Shown: one piece after another, positions 17,990 to 26,153 of the stretch | How positions within the stretch are numbered: the first letter of the stretch is position 1 | How the letters are laid out: every line of letters begins with the position of its first letter | Source of the DNA: Gammaproteobacteria bacterium HGW-Gammaproteobacteria-11 | GTDB lineage: Bacteria; Pseudomonadota; Gammaproteobacteria; Pseudomonadales; Pseudomonadaceae | Length of the DNA stretch: 64,000 nucleotides | NCBI GenBank assembly: GCA_002840055.1 | Contig: PGZJ01000004.1 | Coordinates: forward strand, 233,366-297,365 | Direction: 5' to 3' | The notes under the pieces: generated by a model | Told to the model about the DNA's origin: nothing | The model's input: only the letters and a program-made list of their open reading frames with translations | Database searches by the model: none | Program-made: the position numbers and the translations under genes

Positions 17990-18891
17990 TCGGCCAGCAG
18001 GAATTCCACCAGCGCCTTTTGTGCGTGCAAACGGTTCTCGGCCTGGTCCCAGACCACGGTGCGCGGATCATCCATCAGCTCGGCACTGACTTCCTCACCG
18101 CGGTGCGCTGGCAGGCAATGCATGAACAGCACCGACTCGTCGGCCAGATCCAGCAGGGCAGGGGTAACCTGGTAGGGCGCAAAGCGCTTCAGGCGCGCTT
18201 CGGCTTCATCTTCCTGACCCATGGAGGCCCATACGTCAGTATTCACCAGGTGCGCACCGGCGACGGCTTCGCGCGGGTCGCGCAGCAGGGTTACCCGGTC
18301 GCCAGCCTGTTCAAGAAAGGCCGCATCAGTCTCATAGCCTTCCGGGCAGGCAATGCGTAATTGAAAGTCAAACTGCACGGCCGCCTGAACAAAGGTATTG
18401 CACATGTTGTTGCCATCACCGACCCAGGCCACGGTCTTGCCCTGAATGCTGCCGCGCAGCTCATGGAAGGTTTGCATGTCAGCCAGTAGCTGGCAGGGGT
18501 GCAGATCGTCACTCAGGCCGTTGATTACCGGCACCTTGGAGTAACGTGCAAAGGTTTCCAGGTCGGCATGCTCGAAGGTGCGGATCATCACCGCATCGCA
18601 CATGCTCGACAGCACGCGAGCGCTGTCTTCAATCGGCTCGCCGCGGCCAAGCTGGGTATCGCGTGGCGACAGGAAGATAGCCTGGCCGCCGAGCTGAATC
18701 ATGCCGGCTTCAAAGGACACGCGGGTACGGGTTGATGCCTTCTCGAAGATCATGGCCAGAACACGGTTTTTCAGCGGCTCATAGACGACGCCCTGGCGAT
18801 GCAGGGACTTCAGCTCAATGCCACGCTTGATCAGGCTGATCAATTCGCTGGGGGAGCAGTCCATCAATGAAAGAAAATGCCGTGCAGTCAT
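17986..18891 (-). CDS. argF: Ornithine carbamoyltransferase (anabolic)
   Basis: This 301-residue enzyme makes citrulline from ornithine and carbamoyl phosphate in arginine synthesis. The carbamoyl-phosphate site STRTR is at residues 53-57. HPCQLLAD (about 130-137) and the ornithine-loop [10 protein letters not shown] (about 260-269) are intact. The chosen ATG (18891) opens the conserved N-terminus [11 protein letters not shown]; an upstream in-frame extension does not look like this family. It overlaps the downstream ABC ATPase gene by four bases. Confidence 0.96.
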   Translation of the reverse strand: MTARHFLSLMDCSPSELISLIKRGIELKSLHRQGVVYEPLKNRVLAMIFEKASTRTRVSFEAGMIQLGGQAIFLSPRDTQLGRGEPIEDSARVLSSMCDAVMIRTFEHADLETFARYSKVPVINGLSDDLHPCQLLADMQTFHELRGSIQGKTVAWVGDGNNMCNTFVQAAVQFDFQLRIACPEGYETDAAFLEQAGDRVTLLRDPREAVAGAHLVNTDVWASMGQEDEAEARLKRFAPYQVTPALLDLADESVLFMHCLPAHRGEEVSAELMDDPRTVVWDQAENRLHAQKALVEFLLAE

Positions 18892-19159
18892 GTTCACTAC
18901 CTGAAAATGGCGGCCGTCCGGCGGCCGAAAACAGAAAACCCTATCGTGACCCGAAGGCCCGATACAAGCCATACCCCAAAAGAGAAGCAGCGATCTTATC
19001 GGTAAAATCCGTTGCAAGGCAAATAACCCTGTGCTTGACAGGGTTGCTCTGTGCGGATTCAGACACTGAATGGCGGCGTATTCTGTCGCCTGCCCTCGCT
19101 TGTAGCAATGGGCTCAGGGGCCTAAAGTGGGCGAATAATAATCCGTCCGAGTGCCTGTC

Positions 19160-21256
19160 ATGCCGCAAACCCATTACCGTGCCTGTCACCTTTGTGAAGC
19201 CATTTGTGGTCTCACGATTGAAACCGAAGGTGAGCAGATCCTGTCCATCAAGGGTGATCCCGAGGATCATTTCAGTCGTGGCCACATTTGCCCCAAGGCC
19301 GTGGCCTTGCAGGATATCCAGAATGATCCGCAGCGCTTGCGCCGTCCGGTGCGCCGCGAAGGTGACAGCTGGGTTGAAATGGACTGGGAAGAGGCCTTCG
19401 AGCTGGTCGCGTCGCGCTTTGCCGCCATACAGGCCGAACATGGCCGCAATGCCATTGGTGTCTATATGGGCAATCCGAATGTGCACAACTACGGCTCCAT
19501 GACTCACGGCAACTACTTTCTCGGTCAGTTGCGCACCCGTCAGCGTTATTCCGCCACCTCGGTTGACCAGTTGCCGCACCATCTGGTGTCGCTGTGGCTG
19601 TATGGCCACATGCTGATGATCCCGATCCCGGATATCGACCACACCGACTTCTTCCTCATGCTTGGCGCCAACCCCCTGGCCTCCAACGGCAGCATCATGA
19701 CCGTGCCGGATGTCGGCAAACGCATCAAGGAGCTCAAGGCCCGCGGTGGTCAGTTGGTAGTGGTTGATCCGCGCCGCAGTGAAACCGCCGAGGTTGCCAG
19801 TCAGCATCTGTCGATCAAGCCCGGCACCGACGCCGCGCTATTGGTTGGCTTGCTCAATACGCTATTTGAAGAAAAGCTCACCCGCTCCAGTCCGGCTGCT
19901 GATGCGACCCTGGGCCTGGATCAGGTCCAAGCGGCGCTGGCACCCTTCAGTGTCGAGTCCATGGCTGATTTCTGCGGTATTCCGGCATCGCAGATTCGCC
20001 AGTTGGCCCGCGACTTTGCTGCCGCCGAGCGCGCGGTGTGCTACGGCCGCATGGGCGTCTCGGTACAGCGCTTCGGTACCCTGTGCCAATGGTTGATTCA
20101 GATCATCAACCTGGTTACCGGTAATCTCGATCAGGTTGGCGGTGCGCTTTGCCCGCAGCCCGCATTCGATGTCGTCAGCAATGGCAGGCCCGGTCATTTC
20201 AACGCCTGGCAGAGCCGCGTATCGGGTTACCCCGAGTTCAACGGCGAGGTGCCCGTGGCGGCGCTGGCCGAAGAAATCATGACCCCCGGTGAGGGGCAGA
20301 TTCGTGCGCTCTTTACCTCTGCAGGTAACCCTGTTTTATCCACGCCCAATGGCCGCCAGCTGGACAAGGCGCTCGAGAGCCTGGAGTTCATGGTCAGCGT
20401 GGATTTGTACATCAACGAAACCACCCGGCATGCCGACGTGATCCTGCCGCCGACCAGCGCGCTGGAACACGATCATTACGACATTACCTTCAACAACTTT
20501 GCCGTACGTAATGTCACCCGCATCAACTTGCCGGTCCTGCCCAAGCCGGAAGGCAGCCTGCATGACTGGGAGATCTTTGTCGGCCTGGGTCAGGCCTTTG
20601 CCCGGATTACCGGTCAGCCGGCCCGTGAGACCATGGCGCCGGAGCTGATGGTCGATGCCGCCATGCGCAAAGGCCCCTATGGTGACCGCCTGACCCTGGC
20701 GGTACTCAAGGACAACCCGCACGGCATCGATCTCGGGCCGCTGCAGCCCAATCTGCTGACGCGGCTGAAGACCGCCAGCCAGAAAATCGAAGTAGCCCAG
20801 CCGATCATGTTTGATGATCTGCAGCGCTTTGCTGCCGAACTGCAGCAACCGGCCGCCGATGACAATCAACTGCTGCTGATCGGCCGTCGCCATGTGCGTA
20901 GCAACAACTCCTGGATGCACAATTACCAGCGGCTGGTGAAGGGCAAACCACGGGATCAACTGCTCATGCACCCGGATGACCTGGCCAGGCGCGGCCTGCA
21001 GGACGGTCAGCAGGTGCTGGTCAGCTCGCGGGTCGGCGAGGTGCGTGTGACCGTCAGTGCCAGTGACGAGATGCGTGCTGGCGTGGTCAGTCTGCCCCAC
21101 GGCTGGGGCCATAACCGACCCGGTATCGGTCAGGATGTCGCCCAGGCACACGCAGGTGAAAGTGCCAACGACCTGACCGATGAGCGCTTCCTTGATCCGG
21201 TGACCGGTAATGTGGCCTTGAACGGTGTAACGGTGGACGTCAGGGCTGCGTCATAA
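19160..21256 (+). CDS. Molybdopterin-dependent oxidoreductase (formate dehydrogenase / nitrate reductase alpha-like)
   Basis: This ~698-residue protein has an N-terminal [4Fe-4S] site (CHLCEAICGL and a fourth Cys in GHICPKA, residues ~9-52), the molybdopterin-binding core (for example GANPLASNG and VVVDPRRSETAEVA) and a C-terminal MoCo_bind domain with LPHGWGHNRPG. It lacks a Tat signal, so it is probably cytoplasmic. The residue at the metal-ligand position cannot be fixed by eye. The protein resembles single-subunit Mo oxidoreductases of unknown substrate in pseudomonads. The start is placed at the ATG at 19160; a GTG nine bases earlier is an alternative. It is divergent from argF and upstream of grxD. 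Confidence 0.88.
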   Translation: MPQTHYRACHLCEAICGLTIETEGEQILSIKGDPEDHFSRGHICPKAVALQDIQNDPQRLRRPVRREGDSWVEMDWEEAFELVASRFAAIQAEHGRNAIGVYMGNPNVHNYGSMTHGNYFLGQLRTRQRYSATSVDQLPHHLVSLWLYGHMLMIPIPDIDHTDFFLMLGANPLASNGSIMTVPDVGKRIKELKARGGQLVVVDPRRSETAEVASQHLSIKPGTDAALLVGLLNTLFEEKLTRSSPAADATLGLDQVQAALAPFSVESMADFCGIPASQIRQLARDFAAAERAVCYGRMGVSVQRFGTLCQWLIQIINLVTGNLDQVGGALCPQPAFDVVSNGRPGHFNAWQSRVSGYPEFNGEVPVAALAEEIMTPGEGQIRALFTSAGNPVLSTPNGRQLDKALESLEFMVSVDLYINETTRHADVILPPTSALEHDHYDITFNNFAVRNVTRINLPVLPKPEGSLHDWEIFVGLGQAFARITGQPARETMAPELMVDAAMRKGPYGDRLTLAVLKDNPHGIDLGPLQPNLLTRLKTASQKIEVAQPIMFDDLQRFAAELQQPAADDNQLLLIGRRHVRSNNSWMHNYQRLVKGKPRDQLLMHPDDLARRGLQDGQQVLVSSRVGEVRVTVSASDEMRAGVVSLPHGWGHNRPGIGQDVAQAHAGESANDLTDERFLDPVTGNVALNGVTVDVRAAS

Positions 21257-21350
21257 TTTCCGAGTGAATTGGTAGGTTGTTTTGCGTTAGAATGCCCCCC
21301 ATTGTAGAGGGGTACACCGCATTCGCATTGCCTGCCAACCGAGGAGCATC

Positions 21351-21671
21351 ATGGATACTATCGACACCATCAAAGAACAGATCAGCAACAACCCGGTCCT
21401 GATCTACATGAAAGGCGCTCCGAATGCCCCGCAGTGCGGCTTCTCCGCCCGTGCGGTTCAGGCACTGATGGCCTGCGGCGAAAAGTTTGCCTACGTGGAT
21501 ATCCTGCAGAACCCGGATATCCGCACTGAACTGCCAGGCTACGCCAACTGGCCGACCTTTCCGCAACTGTGGATCGCTGGTGAACTGGTCGGCGGCAGCG
21601 ACATCATTCTGGAACTGCACGAGTCCGGTGAGCTGCAAGGCATGATCAAGGCCGCCGTCAACCCGGCCTGA
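21351..21671 (+). CDS. grxD: Monothiol glutaredoxin Grx4
   Basis: This 106-residue protein has the CGFS active site (APQCGFSARAVQAL, Cys about residue 27) and the glutathione-binding WPTFPQLWI and GGSDI motifs. Grx4 carries or stores [2Fe-2S] clusters, often with BolA, rather than acting as a classical reductase. GAGGAG precedes the ATG by six bases, and a strong terminator follows. Length is normal. Confidence 0.96.
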   Translation: MDTIDTIKEQISNNPVLIYMKGAPNAPQCGFSARAVQALMACGEKFAYVDILQNPDIRTELPGYANWPTFPQLWIAGELVGGSDIILELHESGELQGMIKAAVNPA

Positions 21672-21683
21672 TCCGCATCAGCG

Positions 21684-21710
21684 CAAAAACCCGCCCAGGC
21701 GGGTTTTTTT
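21684..21710 (+). terminator. Rho-independent terminator of grxD
   Basis: AAACCCGCC and GGCGGGTTT pair around a CA-type loop, followed by a run of seven T, starting 13 bases after the grxD stop. Confidence 0.92.
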
Positions 21711-21751
21711 ATGCTCGGGATCGGCACACACAGGATTCACTGGATTTGCTC

Positions 21752-22235
21752 CCTGGGAGTGTCGAGGCTCGCTCATGCTTAATAGGGTTTTCCTGGGACC
21801 GGCCGAGTTCCACCTCGGCCAGCGAGCGAGCAGGCAGCGCCTATGGTCGAGATGGAACTCGACCCTCCCAGGGAAGCTCCACAAGAGTCCGCGCATAGCC
21901 CCTGGGACCGGCCGAGTTCCACCTCGGCCAGCGTAGGGTCAGCCAGCGCCTATGGTCGAGCTGGAACTCGACCTTCCCAGGGAAGCCCCGCAAGAGTCCG
22001 TGCATACACCCTGGGAGTGGCCGAGTTCCACCTCGGCCAGCGGTGGTTCAGCCAGCACCCTTGGTCGAGATGGAACTCGACCCTCCCAGGAACCCCCGCA
22101 AGAGTCCGCGCATAGCCCCTGGGACCGGCCGAGTTCCACCTCGGCCAGCGGTGGTTCAGCCAGCACCCTTGGTCGAGATGGAACTCGACCCTCCCAGGAA
22201 TCCCCACAAGAGTCCGTGCATACACCCTGGGAGTG
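21752..22235 (+). repeat. REPIN-like array 1: four double-hairpin units, period 108-109 bp
   Basis: Each unit is about 82 bp: a head CCTGGGA, then hairpin A (stem GGCCGAG, loop TTCCAC, stem CTCGGCC), a ~20-bp spacer, hairpin B (stem GGTCGAG, loop ATGGAA, stem CTCGACC) and an inverted tail TCCCAGG. A hairpins begin at 21801, 21910, 22019 and 22127. Partial heads lie at 21752 and 22226. Units are separated by a conserved ~27-bp linker containing AAGAGTCCG. The array fills the grxD-helicase gap. The conserved linkers rule out CRISPR. Short frames across it are artefacts of the repeat. Confidence 0.93.
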
Positions 22236-22296
22236 GCAAGGGCTGGATGCAGCCTGTTTTTCCGGGATGGGCGCGGTCATTGGCTAAGGTGCTACA

Positions 22297-23667
22297 ATGC
22301 CGGGAAATCCTGCCACGACCGACCGCAAAGAGACCTGCCCCTTGTTTAGCGAATTTGCCTTGCACGAACGCCTGCTTAAAGGCCTGGAAGCCCTGTCTTT
22401 CGAGACCCCGACCCCGGTCCAGACGGCGGCCATTCCCCCGGCCATCGCGGGTGACGACCTGCATGTAATTGCCCAGACCGGCAGTGGCAAAACCGCCGCC
22501 TTCGTTCTGCCCCTGCTGCAGCGGCTGATCGAAGCCGAGGGCCAGCCCACCGCACCGCGCGCGCTGATCCTGCTGCCGACCCGCGAGTTGGCCCGGCAGA
22601 TCATCAGTGAAGTGCAACTGTTCGCCAAGTTCACCTTCATCAAGGCTGAACTGATCACCGGTGGCGAAGACTTCAAGGTGCAATCGGCCAAGATGCGCAA
22701 GGGCCCCGACATCATCATTGCTACGCCGGGCCGGGCGCTCGAACATCTCGCTGCCAATAGCCTGGACTTGTCGGCCATTGAGGTGCTGGTACTGGATGAA
22801 GCCGATCGCATGCTGGATATGGGCTTCACCGAAGATGTCATGAAGCTGGCCAATGCCTGTCCTGCAACCCGGCAGACCCTGCTGTTTTCCGCAACCAAGG
22901 GCAATGCCGCGCTGCAACGGGTGGTTGAACAGGTGCAGCGCACCCCTCGTCTGTTGCAGCTCAGCACCGTGCGTGACGACACCCCGGCGATTACCCAGCA
23001 GGTAATCCCGGTAGATGACCAGCCGCACAAGGAAGCCCTGCTCAAGTGGTTGCTGACCAACCAGAGCGAAGCCAAGGCCATTGTCTTCACCAACACCCGG
23101 ATCATGGCAGACCGCCTGAATGGCGTGCTCAGGGCCATGGACATGCGCGTCTATGTGCTGCATGGGGAGAAGGACCAGAAGGACCGTAAACTGGCGGTAG
23201 AGCGCTTCAAGCAGGGTGGCACCGGTGTGCTGGTGGCCACCGATGTGGCGGCACGGGGTCTGGATATCGACGAACTTGATCTGGTGATCAACTTCGATAT
23301 GCCGCGCAGTGGTGATGACTACCTGCACCGCATTGGCCGCACCGGCCGGGCCGGTGCTGAAGGTCTGGCCATTTCGCTGGTAGCACCGCATGAATGGAAT
23401 CTGATGTGCAGCATCGAGCGCTATCTGCGCCGGCAGTTCGAGCGGCGTATCGTCAAGGAAGTCCCCAACAGCTTCAAAGGGCCCAAGAAGGTCAAGGCCT
23501 CGGGCAAGCCGGTGGGTAGCAAAAAGAAGAAGGACGACAAGAAAAAGGACGGCAAGAACCGTCCCAAGTCAGCCAAGCCTGCCGCCAAGCGCAAGCCAGC
23601 CCGCGCTCCGTCCGGGCAGGTAGTCACCAGCTCGGACGGCCTGGCACCGCCAAAGCGACGCAGTTAA
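22297..23667 (+). CDS. DEAD-box ATP-dependent RNA helicase with basic C-terminal tail
   Basis: This 456-residue helicase has all core motifs: Q motif TPTPVQTAAIP, motif I AQTGSGKT (about residues 64-71), PTRELA, TPGR, DEAD in VLDEADRML (about 166-174), SAT, ARGLDI and HRIGRTGRAG. A Lys-rich tail (about residues 390-456) should bind RNA without sequence preference. The ATG at 22297 has AAGGTG upstream, but homologues usually begin near FSEFALHERLL, so a TTG at 22342 is a possible alternative start. It is enclosed by repeat arrays 1 and 2; array 2 starts only about 9 bases after the stop. It may be RhlB/RhlE-like; I cannot fix the subgroup. Confidence 0.93.
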   Translation: MPGNPATTDRKETCPLFSEFALHERLLKGLEALSFETPTPVQTAAIPPAIAGDDLHVIAQTGSGKTAAFVLPLLQRLIEAEGQPTAPRALILLPTRELARQIISEVQLFAKFTFIKAELITGGEDFKVQSAKMRKGPDIIIATPGRALEHLAANSLDLSAIEVLVLDEADRMLDMGFTEDVMKLANACPATRQTLLFSATKGNAALQRVVEQVQRTPRLLQLSTVRDDTPAITQQVIPVDDQPHKEALLKWLLTNQSEAKAIVFTNTRIMADRLNGVLRAMDMRVYVLHGEKDQKDRKLAVERFKQGGTGVLVATDVAARGLDIDELDLVINFDMPRSGDDYLHRIGRTGRAGAEGLAISLVAPHEWNLMCSIERYLRRQFERRIVKEVPNSFKGPKKVKASGKPVGSKKKKDDKKKDGKNRPKSAKPAAKRKPARAPSGQVVTSSDGLAPPKRRS

Positions 23668-23675
23668 ACCATTCT

Positions 23676-24087
23676 TCCCCGGGATTGACCGAGTTCCACC
23701 TCGGTCAGCGTGCGAGCAGACAGCGCCTGTGGTCGAGATGGAACTCGACCCTCCCAGGAAAACCCCGCAAGCGGCCGTGCACACCTCCCGGGATTGACCG
23801 AGTTTCACCTCGGTCAGCGTGCGAGCAAGCAGCACCTATGGTCGAGATGGAACTCGACCCTCCCGGGAAAACCTCACAAACGTCTAGGCACTCCCTCCCG
23901 GGATTGACCGAGTTCCACCTCGGTCAGCGTGCGAGCAGACAGCGCCTGTGGTCGAGATGGAACTCGACCCTCCCAGGAAAACCCCGCAAGAGATGGTGCA
24001 TGCCCTCCTGGGACCGGCCGAGTTCCACCTCGGCCAGCGGTGGTTCAGCCAGCACCCTTGGTCGAGATGGAACTCGACCCTCCCAGG
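23676..24087 (+). repeat. REPIN-like array 2: four double-hairpin units, period 109-110 bp
   Basis: A hairpins begin at 23687, 23796, 23906 (stem GACCGAG with CTCGGTC) and 24016 (stem GGCCGAG with CTCGGCC). Both sides of the stem change together, so pairing is preserved. B hairpins are unchanged (GGTCGAG/CTCGACC). Some units have CCCGGGA heads matched by TCCCGGG tails. The array begins about 9 bases after the helicase stop, so it could act in its 3' end formation, and it ends 50 bases before the stop of the transposase on the opposite strand. Confidence 0.93.
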
Positions 24088-24136
24088 AAAACCCACAAAT
24101 TTCCGTGCAGACCAGTCTGGGGCCAGCAACTCCAAA

Positions 24137-24736
24137 CTAAGCCTCGCCTGTATAAGCACTGGACCACGGCCACTCTTCGGCTTGTGCACAAAGCCCAGCC
24201 TTTACCGGGTTCTGATGCACGTAGTGAACAGCAGCCTGCAGATGCTTTGCATCACGAATATATCTATCCCAATATCCACGCATCCAGAACTGCTGGCCGG
24301 ACACAGGCAGTTCCAGCTCTTTCGCATGCTGCATAGCCCAGCGAGCGCTGAAGGACTTCCAGCTTTGCACAATTCGCGGCAATGAGTAGTGCGGCTCGAT
24401 AATCACGTGCACGTGGTTTGGCATGATGGACCAGGCGATCAACTGGTAGCGTTGACCATGGTAGTAAGCCAATGTTTGCGCCATTACCGTCGCCATCTCA
24501 GGGTGTCTCAGCGCACAGCATCCCAGGCCTTGATCAAGCCAGGATTCGATGCGTTTACGACGGGTATATTCTTGGCTTTCGGCAGGGAAATGGTGAATTT
24601 CTTTGTTCAGTTCACGAAGAACTGATTGAGGAAGAGCATCTCCCAAGCGGAAGGTAACGAACTGAAGTGTGTGCGCAGCATCAAAGTGCGGGATTTTGCG
24701 TACGGTATACCAGCCCTTGTGATGGTCGACAGGCAT
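24137..24736 (-). CDS. REP-associated tyrosine transposase (RAYT, Y1 HUH family)
   Basis: This 199-residue Y1 transposase has FVTFRLGDALP near the N-terminus, the HUH metal site HVH in MPNHVHVIIEP (about residues 104-114) and the catalytic Tyr in AAVHYVHQNPVKAG (about 170-183). This layout is that of the IS200/IS605-related RAYT group, single-copy proteins that move or maintain REP sequences. All motifs are intact, so it may be active. It sits between repeat arrays 2 and 3, strong contextual evidence that the hairpins are its substrate. AGGA lies about 10 bases before the ATG, inside a small hairpin loop (24739-24755). Confidence 0.93.
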   Translation of the reverse strand: MPVDHHKGWYTVRKIPHFDAAHTLQFVTFRLGDALPQSVLRELNKEIHHFPAESQEYTRRKRIESWLDQGLGCCALRHPEMATVMAQTLAYYHGQRYQLIAWSIMPNHVHVIIEPHYSLPRIVQSWKSFSARWAMQHAKELELPVSGQQFWMRGYWDRYIRDAKHLQAAVHYVHQNPVKAGLCAQAEEWPWSSAYTGEA

Positions 24737-24738
24737 GT

Positions 24739-24755
24739 TGAACAGTCCTTGTTCA
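24739..24755 (-). promoter_or_regulatory. Inverted repeat enclosing the RAYT ribosome-binding site
   Basis: TGAACA and TGTTCA pair around the 5-base loop that carries AGGA, the RAYT Shine-Dalgarno, immediately before its ATG. In mRNA this would present or mask the ribosome site; in DNA it could be an operator. Confidence 0.45.
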
Positions 24756-24829
24756 GCAAGTTGAAGTGGTCATGCTAGCAATTGAACGCGTCCCATGCCT
24801 GCGAACCAGATCGCAATACCAGAACCAAA

Positions 24830-25670
24830 CTGGGATTGACCGAGTTCCACCTTGGTCAGCGTGCGAGCAGGCAGCGCCTATGGTCGAGCTGGAACTCGAC
24901 CCTCCCAGGAACCCCACAAGAGTCCGTGCATTACACCCTGGGATTGACCGAGTTCCACCTCGGTCAGCGTGCGGGCAGGCAGCGCCTATGGTCGAGCTGG
25001 GCTCGACCCTCCCGGGAACCCCACAAGAGTCCGTGCATTACACCCTGGGATTGACCGAGTTCCACCTCGGTCAGCGGGCGGGCAGACAGCGCCTATGGTC
25101 GAGATGGAACTCGACCCTCCCAGGAACCCCACAAGAGTCCGTGCATTACACCCTGGGATTGACCGAGTTCCACCTTGGTCAGCGTGCGAGCAGACAGCGC
25201 CTATGGTCGAGATGGAACTCGACCCTCCCGGGAAAACCCCGTAAGAGCAGGAGCACTCCGTCCTGGGATTGACCGAGTTCCACCTCGGTCAGCGTGCGAG
25301 TAGGCAGCGCCTGTGGTCGAGATGGAACTCGACCCTCCCGGGAAAACCCCGTAAGAGCAGGAGCACTCCGTCCTGGGATTGACCGAGTTCCACCTCGGTC
25401 AGCGAGCGGGCAGGCAGCGCCTATGGTCGAGCTGGAGCTCGACCCTCCCAGGAACCCCACAAGAGTCCGTGCATTACACCCTGGGATTGACCGAGTTCCA
25501 CCTCGGTCAGCGAGCGGGCAGGCAGCGCCTATGGTCGAGATGGAACTCGACCCTCCCGGGAAAACCCCACAAGCGTCTATGCACTCCCTCCCGGGATTGA
25601 ACGAGTTCCACCTCGGTCAGCGTGCGAGCAGACAGCGCCTGCGGTCGAGATGGAACTCGACCCTCCCAGG
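24830..25670 (+). repeat. REPIN-like array 3: eight double-hairpin units, period 107-110 bp
   Basis: A hairpins begin at 24838, 24946, 25053, 25161, 25271, 25381, 25489 and 25599, almost all with stem GACCGAG/CTCGGTC. Two units have CTTGGTC, which still pairs through one G-U wobble. In the third unit boundary the B hairpin has lost bases (around 24990-25005). Two linker types alternate: one with AAGAGTCCGTGCATTACACC, the other with AAGAGCAGGAGCACTCCG, suggesting block-wise duplication. The array fills the gap between the RAYT and the VanZ gene. Translated frames across it (for example 24766-25272) are artefacts. Confidence 0.93.
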
Positions 25671-25697
25671 AAAACCCCACAAGCGGCCGTGCGGGGC

Positions 25698-26078
25698 TCA
25701 GGGTGTTTTCAGGCCACGCCACCATTGAAACAGCATGATCAGCACCAGCCCGGCGACCACGCCGGCGCTGTTGGCGTAGATATCGTGGATATCGGCCGAG
25801 CGGGTCGGGTGGAAGCTTTGTACATATTCTACCGCCACACCCACCGCAAACATCAGCCCGCCGCGCACCCACCAGTACCATCTGGGGAAGGCCAGGAAGC
25901 TCAGTATCGTGCAACTGAACAGCCCTCCCGCGTGATAGAAATAGGCATGCCAGCCGGCCGAGACCGGCGGTGGGGAGGGGCTCATGCCCAGATAAATGCC
26001 GAGGCCCAGCACGGCAAAGAACAGCAGCTTGAACAGCAGCCTGAAGCGCGCCCATTGGCGCAGAAGCGTGATCCACAT
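25698..26078 (-). CDS. VanZ-family membrane protein
   Basis: This 126-residue protein has four predicted transmembrane segments and the VanZ-like motifs YFYHAGGLFSCTILSFLAFP and VEYVQSFHPTRSADIHDIYANSAGVVAG (about residues 85-112). VanZ-like proteins are small membrane proteins, in some bacteria linked to glycopeptide resistance; the role here is unknown. It lies downstream of the exopolysaccharide operon on the same strand, 75 bases after the YjbH gene, so it may be its last cistron. Repeat array 3 abuts its 3' end. Confidence 0.82.
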   Translation of the reverse strand: MWITLLRQWARFRLLFKLLFFAVLGLGIYLGMSPSPPPVSAGWHAYFYHAGGLFSCTILSFLAFPRWYWWVRGGLMFAVGVAVEYVQSFHPTRSADIHDIYANSAGVVAGLVLIMLFQWWRGLKTP

Positions 26079-26153
26079 ATTAGCAGCAGTCCAAATCAGG
26101 TCTCAGGATAATCAACCACCCGTAGGTGGTTGATAGACAACGCGTTGGCCGCA

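Noticed and set aside
19034..19065. A promoter with perfect TTGACA before the molybdopterin oxidoreductase
   Set aside because: There is no acceptable -10 at 16-18 bases downstream.
24766..25272. Repeat-encoded protein with a recurring DRVPPRSACEQAAPMVE-like pattern
   Set aside because: The pattern is the translation of the hairpin units; there is no start signal, and unit lengths shift the frame between copies.
21752..25670. CRISPR-like regular repeats
   Set aside because: Units are ~82 bp with conserved linkers rather than short repeats with unique spacers, each unit is internally palindromic, and no cas genes are present.
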